DNA of 64,000 nucleotides from Alitta virens (taxonomy: Eukaryota; Annelida; Polychaeta; Phyllodocida; Nereididae): assembly GCA_932294295.1 (NCBI GenBank), contig OW028580.1:7717374-7781373 (forward strand), given 5' to 3'. Each line of letters starts with the position of its first letter. The stretch's first letter is position 1. Below, piece after piece: positions 35,860-47,700 of the stretch. The position numbers and the translations under genes are program-made. Below the pieces are notes generated by a model. The model saw nothing but the letters and a program-made list of their open reading frames with translations. It made no database searches and had not been told where the DNA came from.

Positions 35860-36760
35860 GATTTTAAAAATAGTTACAACATATGGTATTTATAGCTCTT
35901 GACCATCACTGTGTGGACAGATGTAAGCAATGCAACAAAGTCTTTGACAGACATAAATTAGATGTTAGTAGCCACAAAGGTGGTGAATATTATTGCACAT
36001 GCCGCAATTCATATGTTTCTGATGAACATTTGTGTTACTTTAAAATTAAATCTCCAAAAGTGACATCAGGCAGGTTTTTGTATTCTGACTTCGAGACATG
36101 TCAAGATAGGCTTATAACATGTGACCAAGGAAGTCATACTGTGGGCTAGGGCAACATTTGCCTGATTATCTTGTATGTCAAACAGCTTGTGACCAATGCA
36201 AAAAGTGACGATTTCATTCCAAAGGCAAAATGTAATAACTGTGGTGACAGATGCAGTAAATCTGCAACACGAAAAAAGGGACTTTTTGCAATGAACTGTG
36301 TAAGAATGATGTGTGTGTCAGGAGAGAGGTCATGTTTAAGGGACCAGACACAACAGATCAGTTTTGTAAGTGGTTAATCACACCACAACATAAAGATTTG
36401 AAAGCCATTGCGCATAATGCAAAAGCCTATGATGACCATTTTGTACTTGCACATTGTGTTGCAAATTCTGTATCATCTACCCAAATATAACATATTCAGG
36501 CAGTAAAATCATGACAATGGAATAAGGCGACGGGGTGAATATTTGTTTTATTGACAGCCTAAATTTTCAACCAATGGCTTTGAAAAAAATTGCCAACAGC
36601 CTTGGGTTTATCAAGCCAGTTGGCCAAAGGTGAATTTCCATATTTTTTTAACACAATGCAGAATTACACTGTGTTGGAAAATTTCCTGATGCGTACTACT
36701 TGTCTAGCCATACTTCAACATAACGGTAAAATTGCACAGGTTATATCTATCTATCGAATG
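35860..36760 (+). pseudogene. Polinton/Maverick-type DNA polymerase B fragment (exonuclease half), broken
   Basis: Frame 35883-36149 holds two cysteine/histidine clusters and an Exo I-like motif (YSDFETCQD). Frame 36171-36377 holds CNNCGDRCSK and similar. After a frame change come DTTDQFCKWL and an Exo II-like HNAKAYDDHFVL (around 36405-36455), then at about 36540-36690 FIDSLNFQPMALKK and KGEFPYFFNTM. This order fits the protein-primed family B polymerases of Polintons. There are several frame breaks, and the polymerase palm, integrase and capsid genes are not seen, so it is a dead fragment of a virus-like element. Confidence 0.65.
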
Positions 36761-39700
36761 TTTGAAAATCTGTCGGACATTGACATACATCTCCAAAATA
36801 TTGTTCATCTTTTGCTGCATCTTTTTCAATGTTGTGGATGCATTGCACTTTTCACAGTATGAATGCACGTATGCAACCCAGCGTAGATTTATGTTATTAT
36901 AACTAATATTTTTCGTTTGTTCACCTGTAAGGTGATTTGCTACAAATTTAAAACTCCATGGTACGCCTTTGCTGTACAAATTCAACAGTTTGAATGTTTT
37001 CAGAGTAATAATCCTCAATACACATATCTTAGTTATCAAAACTTCTTTAAGACTCGGTTAGTATTGACAAACAGACCGTTTCATCACATTCAGGATTTTC
37101 TACTGCAATCCAATAAAAGCTCAATGCCATGTCTAATAACAGCTTGTAAGTCACACTGTGTGGCAGTTTATCCAAACTGATAACACTTTTGGTCTTTTTG
37201 ATATCTACACGCACCAGTGGTGGACCGAACATCCACGACTCCCGCCAGGGCTGCGCCACCACCGCACAGGCACCTTCCGTGACAAAGGCCAATACATTAT
37301 CAGTGTGGCAGCAGCAGATAGGGCACTATTTTTAAGTGAATGTTAGCTTATTATGAAGTATTTGTTATCCCATGATTAAGATGCCGTATTCTCCCCATGC
37401 CCAGAAAAGTTAGGCACTTGTTTCCAAGAAATGACACAATAAAAAAATACGACATTCGACATTAGAATGTGTTTGTGCATTCCTAGGGTGCATTGCATTG
37501 ACAGGGCTCATATTGTATTGTATTATTGTTTATTGACTGTATAAATTACAGAGTAAATTAAAAATCTAAAAATTTCAGTAAATATATTTTGTTTACAAGG
37601 GGTCAGCACAATAACCTGTACATTTATTTAGATTGCCGAGTCACTGGGAAATTACGTTAGGGGGCCTACTAGTGCTTTTTCCCGAGGCAAGATTTGCTCT
37701 GTTTTAATAAATTTGATCTTGTGACAGACTTTTAGTTTGTGTGTTACAGTGATTACTGTATTTATTTTTCCAGATTCCTCAAGTTTGTGCAATTTTCAAC
37801 TCATCTTGCAATATCAGTTGCTTTAACATACTGGTGCTTCAATGTGCTTGCACCTGAAACTTATCACCCAATGACGTTATGTTGTAGTCTACGCGATTTT
37901 AATATTTTAAATTTGTTGGTAATTTATATGCGCTCTATGTGATTTACAACAATTATTTTACATGTTTAACCTATATTTTATATTTATATCTTATTTTTTG
38001 TTTTATAAAGAAATAGCTAGGGCTAATTTTTATTGTTAAGTATTTTAACAGTCAATGTAAAATAAAATATTATCTACTGCTTGCCATCAGTGGACTACAT
38101 TGACCCAAACACTTCACAGCCACACATTTATGCATTTGGACTGTAGAGCGAATAAATGTAGCCTGCAGTTCCCGATCTTCAATTTTGATTTATCAAGATC
38201 ATCGAAGAGAACTTCCAGTTACAGTCTTTGTTATCAATCTCTTTACAGAAGTGAAATGCCAAATGATCAAGCTGAACTTAATGCACAACCAGACAGAACA
38301 CATCTGTAAACTCTGTAGAGAGTTACTTTTTAGGCGCTTAGGGAGTTATTCTGTTTATAATGACACCTTGTGAAGTTATCTCATTGAATGTTTTGTGGTA
38401 TGAAATATTATGACTTTTTTATCTTTGCAGAATGTTATGTTTTTTTTTAAATTTTCGAATAACACATGAATTATTTTCTTTTAGTGGGCAATTTAGTACA
38501 CACAAACACTTTCCAACTGAACAGCAGAAATACTAAAGCATTACCCCAGACCGCATGCCAGGCTGATGTCGTGCTGAAATAACATGTTTATCAATGCTAA
38601 TATGAAATTTGGCTGATACTGTGCCACTAACATTGTGGTGCATATCTTTAAATGGATTCAGCATATCACGGCAGCTGAAAGGCCTACCTGACTTCACTTG
38701 AAAACGATCATTCAAAGTATGGACAGACATCCAACAAAATCTAAGCAACAAACAACTATATAGAAATACTATTTGCCAGTAGTGGCTCTATCATCTGCCT
38801 TGAGCTGAAGGCAGAGAGGTGGGGCATTGGGTTCTTGAAGGGGCAATGGCTTGGTATTTATACTAAACAATGGCTTGGTATTTATACTTAACATTTATAA
38901 AAAGGAATGTTCAGTGGGATGTAGGCCTTTGAAACACCATCAGGCCTACTCCTTTGAGCCCTTTCTCTTTTGGCTGGGGAATGGCTTTATAAATGTAGGC
39001 CTACATATGTATAATCTTGCCACTGAGGCAAAGGGATTATGTACATATTATTGCGATGCAGATATTAACCATTGAAAACAATGATGCAGATATTAGCAAG
39101 ATCAGTGTAAAATGGAAAATACATTAATTCTTGCTTCAAATGTTATGAAAAATTTGATTCCATTCCAATTTTTGGAATATATCCAAATAAGATAAAATTT
39201 CTAGCTCTATCAGTGTTCGTTACTATACAAATAATCCAGCATTAAAGTTTATACAATGTCCTCGGGTGCGACTTGAACTAGGGAAGTCGTGATCTGAAGC
39301 GGAGCACACTACCACTGGACCACAGAGGTAGACATGTGTCCGAGAATAGTTGTATGGCTTCTGTCACTAGAAGGCACTGCCAACCTATCAAAACTCATGT
39401 ACACTTGTGTTTTGTTGTTGTATATGGTGATATAATACCCCTTTTTATATTCAACATCAATAGTGACATATGCCATAAAATCAATATTTTACATATTATT
39501 GTAGAAAAATGCTGTTTTTACATTAATAGCCATCCTTTTTTAAAACGATCCACCTAGATAATTATCAGGCTACAACAGTCACATTTGAACTACATCAATT
39601 TACCTCACAAAGGCCATTGGTGTCTGCACATCGCAGTAGGAAAGATAAGGTAAGCCTATAGATAACGTCACACTGGCCAATATTTCAATAACATTTTGGA

Positions 39701-39947
39701 AGTATTCCACTCGTTAAATTAGGCATCGAACAAACCAATTGTGATGCAGATGATGCAGATAAATATTTGAATGGTGCTCATTGAAAGATCATGATATTTC
39801 AGATAACCCATATGGCCATTGTGAATGATACATTTCGAATGTTTGGAAAGGGTGAAGTGAATTACACGAGGCAATAGAGTGATAAGGAAATTGATAAGAT
39901 GATAGAATGAACGAATGTTTTTCATTTCATGTGGGACTTAGTCCGGT
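36761..39947. other. Intergenic region upstream of the SLC23 gene
   Basis: Minus-strand open frames at 36704-37039 and 37047-37292 sit next to the Polinton fragment, but I recognise no domain in them. The rest looks non-coding; a pseudo-tRNA lies at 39.26 kb. Confidence 0.45.
39260..39328 (-). repeat. tRNA-like sequence (pseudo-tRNA or SINE head)
   Basis: On the minus strand it has an A box TGGTCCAGTGG and a B box-like AGTTCAAGTCGC in about 68 nt. The acceptor stem pairs only partly (CCTC/GAGG plus mismatches), so this is not called as a working tRNA. Confidence 0.4.
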
Positions 39948-40142
39948 ATGGAAAGAAATGAGGAGTCACTGTACAAGATTGAGGGTAATATGACTACAGA
40001 AATGAAGGAATTTAACATATCAATGGAAGAAAAAGAAGAAGATGAAAAAGAGGAAGAAATTACAACAACAGGATCTAAAAGCTTAGAATATGGAGTGGAA
40101 GACAGACCACCATGGTATTTGTCAATCATTCTTGGAATACAA
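39948..40142 (+). CDS. SLC23 gene exon 1: cytosolic N-terminus and start of TM1
   Basis: There are 65 codons, with the donor GTGAGT in phase 0. The acidic stretch EEKEEDEKEEE is followed by RPPWYLSIILGIQ. A second ATG at codon 15 is an alternative start. The next exon is 16 kb away. Confidence 0.87.
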
Positions 40143-41677
40143 GTGAGTGCTGTTAATTTGGAAAAACATAGTATGCCTAGCTCTTGCACCTGGCCTTGGC
40201 CTTGCTGTCACTTGAGCAGTTTGGCTCTGCCATCACTGTTACCTCTCAAAAACCCTAACTTACAACACTAATATTACTTTTCTTGCATATACTGTTCCGT
40301 TCATGTTCAAACATGATTTATGTCATAATAAGTATGCTCTGAAGCACGGGCGCTTGAAGTTATTTTTTGTCATGTTATAGGGTGGATTTCTTCCTTTTTC
40401 TGTGTTTCTCATGGATCAAATTATGCCAATATTGGCAAATTCTATATTTTGTGAATGTTTTCTTGGGCATTGACATGTTTTGAGATTCTAGGAGGCCTTG
40501 GATAAACGCCATTTTGCGTTTAAATCTGTCTGTATTCCAGATGGCATTTGAGAAGGAGAAATTTCTGGTTTGAAACAGAATAGAAAGCCAGTTAAACTTT
40601 TTTCAACTTGATAAACTCATTTGATAGCAAAATTATAACTACCTGTGCTGCTAGAAATGATCATAAACATTAGCTTACATATAGAAAATTAGAAGGAAAA
40701 CTATAATCTTAGCTATGACACATGATAATAATAGCTTACAATACAAGTTGGTTAAACCCGACATCTTACACTTTCAGCTTTTAAATTATTCTAACGTAAA
40801 TTCAGCAGGCCTAAGTCCCCTAAATTACAGCAATTTTTCTCTCGGATTACAGCTAAAGTTTAGGTATTTAAATTCTAAATTTTTTTGGTGATTACATAAA
40901 CATCATTAAATCCTGTAAACTTTCCACAGGAGCTTTGATAAAATTAAAGGATTATGCCAAGATGAAGTTAAAAATGTCATATTAAAAAGTTTAACCACGA
41001 AATGCTGTATTCACACTGTATATATCAAGTTTGAGGTGGTAATTAATGTAATTAAAAAAATTGTTGGGCTTTTTTGCAAGCAATGTTTTCATATTAAAGC
41101 CCTCTTCTTACAATGAAGTGATGTTTGTTGATTATGCTTTATGAAACATTAGTCATTGCTCCCGTTTTTCAGTTTGTTATTTGACTGACAGGAGGGAAAA
41201 TTTCTTCCCCCCCCCCCCTCCATGGCCCTTACTGGAGGGAGAACTGAGCAAATTTTTCTGAAATATAATTTTCTATTTATGCAAGAAATGGTTGAGAATT
41301 TTTCATAAAGGCAACTTACATTATTAGAGGGCCCCTATGCTGGAATTAAGACCAACGGCTGGAATTTGGTCAAATTTTTTAGTTTTTGACATGTCTGATT
41401 TGAAGTTGTTTGGTATGAATGTAAATCATTATCTTTTACTCAGTTATAAGCAAATGTGTAGCAAATAACATACATTCTCAATTTCAATCAACTCATTTCC
41501 CCAAGTATGTCTTGGAATTACGTTTTTTTTAAGGAAGTTAACGGCACTGTGATTTGGGACTGGAGTTTGGTCCATTCACCCTATCTCTAGAGATAACTGT
41601 ACTTAGCGAAACGAATTGTTGACCATATGTCAAGGGCTGTTTGATATTGACCCTGGTAATTCTTTCTTTCTTTTTAA

Positions 41678-41708
<31 letters not shown>

Positions 41709-44700
41709 TCTAACTAACTATCTAACTAACTATCTAACTAACTATCTAACTAACTATCTAACTATCTAACTATCTATCTAACTATCTAACTATCTATCTA
41801 TCTATCCATCTATCTATCTATCTATCTCTATCTATCCATCTATCTATGTATGTATCTATCTATCCATCTATCTATCCATCCATCTATCTATCTATCCATC
41901 TATCTATTGGGTGCGCATAAAAGCGGCTTCATGGTCCAACGGGTATTAATTGTTTACTTTTTCATTTGCTTAAATGTCCATTGATATCGTCTACTCCTAG
42001 CAACCTCCCAGATAGCATCTGACATTCTTTTGACGTCTGCCCTTTGTGGGCGACGGCGGAACGACATCGGGCCGATGCAGCATGTTATCAGGGCTAGTCT
42101 AGCTAAATTACTGTAATTATTGACAAGAGAGTATGGTACAATAGGATACCAGATAAGCACCGTCATGCTTGGTTTAGAGGACTGCCGTAACGAAAGTAAT
42201 AAATTAAAAAATTATATAACAGGCGAATTTTAAAAATTAACATATGTTTATTTGTTACAATTATTTAAAGTGGGGTTTACTTGTCAAAATACACTGATTG
42301 GTTGGTTAAAGACAAATAAATCTCTGACCATCTATGTACGTATTTTATGAGACAGTGAAAATCAAGATGCTGATGGCAGTCAAGTTTGGGCTGTTTTAAG
42401 AGAAAAAGCAGTTACAAGGATTTAAAAAAAAATTCATTAAAAGTGCATGTTTAACTTGTTTAAAAAAAAACTGAAAACAGAGTGGCCCAGGGTCCTACTT
42501 GTACACAACTTATGAATTTGTGCTACGCCATGAACACAGTGATCAACGCCCCTATCGAGATCACCATTTTATATATAAAATATATTTATACTGTTTATAC
42601 AAGTGACAAGTTCAGAATGATTCTCTTTCAACATAAGGGACATGCTCCTATAGTGGGTGGGGTATTTTAATCATTATAGATCGCTATGTTTGTATTCTAG
42701 CCTTCCTTTCAACCGTGATACACAATGTATCTGAATTGCTAAATTACACCCAGTTTGTGATAGTGACCCGTTTTTTGTCTGCAAAGCCATCTAAGCATAT
42801 TAACATTTGAATTACAGTACATAATTTATGTGGTGTTTATTTTTTCTTAATATACAAAATATGCAAAGCGACTAGTTTTGTATATTCCAAAAGTTAAATC
42901 TATACAAAACTTAATACCAGCATGGTATCGACTTAACTACCCAAAAATTATAAATTGAGTTTCATTAAAACATCCTTTTTTCTTTTAACGTTTTACAGCC
43001 CAGTCATGCTCATAAAATTCTAAAAAATATTTATAGAACTTTGGCCAAAGGACCTTGTGGCACAAAAATGGGAAAAATCTGTTCAATGGCTTTTGGGAAA
43101 ATAAATGAAAACCTGCGGGTACCTGCGGGTTGCTGTCAAGTAAATTAGCCACCTGAACATTGTTCTCGTCATTTAGCTATCGGGTATTATAAGTGCATTA
43201 TATTATGGTTAGCTAACTTTTTATGTTGATTAAGTGATTATTGCTAGAGGTATGGTCAATATTGAAATTGATATTTGACCATGAACACTGACTCCCCAAG
43301 AGGGCTGGGGGCAGTAGGGGCCAACAACTCTTAAGGCCTAGGACCCCCACAGAGGTAAATCCGGCCTTGTGCAGGACATGCATGCATTCAAAGGTGCATG
43401 TGCATGCATGTACATGCATGTGCATGCAAAAAGGTGCATATGCATGCACATTTGCACCTGGGCATGTTTTACTGTATAAACTGAGCCAGAGTCATGCAGT
43501 TAGAATTATGTTAGATGTTTACTCTTCAGCATGAGATCTGCACACATATAAATGACCAGATCAATGTGAAATTGATAACTTCAATACCTGACCATAAGTT
43601 AGTACATATAGTATATATCATGGCCAAATGTGCCACGTGCATTTTCCATGAGAAGGATAAACGCATGGATTTTAGCTAATTATAATGAGGCAAAAACCAT
43701 GCATTTATCCAAACGCATAGAAAACGCACGTGGCACATTTGGCCATATATGGATGAGGGAGAGTGAAGAATTTGTTGTACCCATAATGATCTATTCAATC
43801 TTTATAAAAAGTTGAATGGCATACAGTAATTAAGAACTTCTTGAAATTGGTGGTCATGTATGAAGGAGCAGATAGTGTATACGGTATTGTGCTCGACTCC
43901 CAATCCCAAGGGCCTGGGTATGAGCCTCGGCCGCTGCAATTTCTGTTTGTGGCCTTTAGCAAGCCACTTAGTCTTCACTGCCACTGTCCATCCAGCAGAT
44001 GAGTTGGTACTCTGGCTCCAGAAGACTTCGATGGATGAAGAGTGACAGATCAGCAGCATAGCACGAAATGTGTGAAAACTGCTGTGCATACGGAGCTGGG
44101 AGCTGGGAGCTGAGAGCTGGGAGCTGAGAGCTGAGAGCTGAGAGCTGGGAGCTGAGAGCTGGGAGCTGAGAGCTCTTAAAAAAAGAACATCAATTTCATT
44201 ATAAAGCGCCGCAGAATGTACATTGTAGTATAATGTTGAGCTCTATGTAAGTGTAATAATGATAATAATAATTTATGTTTTCCTCAATTATTTTTCCTTT
44301 CCTTTTATGTCCATTTCCAGTGTTAAATGCCTACAGGTTATAAAGATCCATTCCAAAGACTATTGACGATCCATCAAAATTTAACTCCTAAAATCAAGCA
44401 CAGCATTTATATTAAGCTGCCTACTACTACACAGCCTGTACTGTAAATCATCACTACATATGTAGACCAGATCGAGACCTTTTCGGAAGCCGTCATGCGT
44501 TGACTAAACATTTACACAATTTGACAATAATTTAATGTCTCATTTCTAAAAAACCTCAAATTCATTGCATCATTATACTGTGTGCACACAAGTGACTCCA
44601 TCCTTTAATTTCATTATTTTGTGAAAGGACTATTTAGTTTGGGTTATGGAGCATAAAGGGGCGTTCACACTGTCACGTATAAGACCTACGTAAAAAATTA

Positions 44701-47700
44701 GCTATACGTGCTTTCTCGTGGCTCTGTTAATCATGTATAAATTCTTTCCATGATGGTACATGGGGCAATCATAGATCACGTGGTGGACGTTCGTCAAACG
44801 CTCGCCGTAAGTTGATCAAATTAGTCCGGGTGAAGTAACGAAGCACCCAAAACAAATTGCAATAGTAATGAACTATACACCAAATGAAAGCTCATAAACT
44901 CCTCTACAAACATATCAAAAATCTAAGAAAATATAATTAGTGGAACAACTTTTTCCAGAGGGGGGAACAATATGGCCTTGTGCGTAGCAAGAATCGGAAT
45001 TGGTAACATAATGAAAATATTTGTAAATGCCTAATATGATGCCAAAACCTTTTAGTTGTGTATTTCTTGATAACACATAACTTTTGAAAGATTATTTATA
45101 CAAAATATTACTTATAAATTGTACATGGGACACTTTTTTAAGGAGGGGGGGGGGGGGCTACAGGACTTGCGAATGGATTGACATCGACGTATAAAATCAA
45201 GCTTTCCAGTTGTTTTACCTTTGTAATCTGTGTACCTTTTATAACTATGGAATAAACTGCAAAAAAAAAATTTATATTGTTTGTTATCTGTTATTTAGTC
45301 CCTCTACAATATCATTATATTATACATTATACATATTGCCCCACGGATGGTAAAAGGGACCATCCAAAACAGTGAACAAGCAAAGCTGCACTGGAATACA
45401 TTCCTGACAGTCTGAAGACATTGCTGAAGATTGGGTTTACTGGGAAAGATACAGATGTCAAGCTAGCCTCCATAGGACAGGCGATAATGCAAGTAGCTCG
45501 ACCCAGAGTGATCATGGCCCCGCTGCAAATTGGTCTGGGAGTACAAATGCATCATCATTTTCAATCCAAGTTTCTGATTGAGTCTTTGAATAGTCATGGA
45601 TTTTGTTGTTCTTATGATGAAGTAAAGAGGTATGACCGATGTGCCTCTGTGACTGACAACGAGACCCCCCAAAACTATGGTCCTCAAAATTTCATGCAGT
45701 ATGCAGCTGACAATGTTGACCATAACATCAGAACCCTAGATGGCAAGAACACCTTTCATGGCATGGGCATCATTGGAGCTTTCACTGGAGGGACCAAGGT
45801 AGAAGCAAGGATCAGACGTACAAATGTGACAGCAGATGACATTGCTGCTCTTAAGCGTATCAACATTCAGAGCTTTACGTCAAACACAGACATTTTGTCA
45901 TCAATTCATTATGAACATCTATCTGATAAAATGATTGATTACTCACACTCAGCTGAGGATTTTCTATGGAAGATATCACCAGTACTGTCAGTGGATAGGC
46001 CTCTCTGGTCTGGGTTCATGCAAATGGTTCATCAAGGTGATCACCCTCAAACATCATCAGTTATGTTCCTACCAATTATAGACCTTGATCCAAATGATCC
46101 AACTTGTATATATTCAACTCTCAACTATGTCTGCAATCATGCCAGGAAGCACCAATGCACTCCTGTAATAACATTTGATCAGCCCTTGTGATGGAAAGCC
46201 CACATGATCGTAGAAAGTCAGCCAGACAGCTCTGACCTACATTCTGTGGTTGTTCGTCTTGGGGGCTTTCATGCTGAGATGTTTCCTTGGTAGCATTGGG
46301 CACCTGATGAAAGGCTCAGGGATTGAGAATATCCTGGAGGTGATCTATGCAAGCAACACAGTTGGCCACATTTTGTCAGGAAAAGCAGTGTCTCGAGCCA
46401 TCAGAGGTCATTTCATTCTGGATGCTTCCCTCCACTCTCTTCTGGCCGCTAAAGTCCTTGGTGTAACACTGCCAGGTGAAAACATTGATCTGGATCTTTC
46501 CATGCAAGGTGAAGATGTAGAAGTAACCAGCACTGATGATGTTACAAAAGATGCAGAGCCATTGAGCGTAGAAGTTCAAAATCATGATATCCAAGACTGA
46601 TCTTATGATGCAACTTTTGTCAGGAGAGTCAAGCATTGGTGCTATCGAACAAAATCACATTGTGTCAAAGACAATGGCCAATTTGAGCCATTAAGAGAGG
46701 AACCTTTCTTCTGCTAAAACAGCAAGCCTGTGGTTTCAGTACATGCATATGGTTGATCTGCTTCGAAAGTTCATCAAAGCTGAACGCCTGGGCAACTGGG
46801 ACCTTCACCTTCAAAGTCTGTATGAAATGCTACCATACTTTGCAGCTTCTGGACATAGGTTGTATCTGAAGAGTGTGCATATATACCTTCAGAAGATGGT
46901 AAAACTTCCTGAGCAACACCCTGATGTCTTTCAACACTTCAAAGAAGGCCTTCATGTCATTCGTCAGTCTGATTGTTGTTGGTCTGGCTTATCCCCAGAC
47001 CTAGTCATTGAGCAGTGTCTTATGAGGAGCCTAATGCACTTCCTCCTATATCGGCATCAGTCAAATACCACAGCCTTAGACTGTACCATCAGGTTCAGGA
47101 GTGGTTAGGTGTTGAAATGCCTTCTGTGGACTGGGGCTGGAAAGTCTGTGCAGGGAAGTTACTGCCAATCATGACTGATCTGCAACCTGCTCCTCAGAAA
47201 TTCCTTGAAGTCATTCGTTGTGGGTGCAAGTCTGGCTGTAATACTATGCGCTGCTCCTGCAGGAAGCATGGGATGACCTGTTAAACTGCTTGCTCCGAGT
47301 GCAAGGGCATATGTGCCAATACTACAAATGAAATTTACCATGATGAAGATATCTAATCTGTACTGGGGTGACTGTACCATTTGTTGTTACATTGTTTCAA
47401 GTTTGAACATTTAAGAATATATACATTGGAGTTTCACAGGATATGTAACAGTTATGATCACAGTAGTTACCTACCTAATCTAGAGCATTGTAAGGATGAT
47501 TCTGAATGTGTTTGGCCTACATGAATTTCACTTTTACATGACATTCATTGTGTAATATGGAAAAAGCTTACACAGGATTGTTGTTTAATTGTCACTATGT
47601 TTGAGTTTATACTTTAGAATACAGCTGTTAGGTTTCATGGCTTTTGCCACAAAGGTGATGAAGTTTGGACGATACACACATCACTGTTCTATAACATTTA

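Noticed and set aside
37047..37292. A minus-strand frame with a tryptophan-rich segment (QPWRESWMFGPPLVRVD)
   Set aside because: Suggestive position next to the Polinton fragment, but no family could be matched, so no gene is called.
39260..39328. A working tRNA gene on the minus strand
   Set aside because: A and B box-like motifs are present, but acceptor pairing fails at several positions and the T-arm is poor; kept only as a tRNA-like repeat.
41677..41910. A CRISPR-like array of short repeats
   Set aside because: The repeats are a 4-bp microsatellite with no spacers, and the window is eukaryotic.
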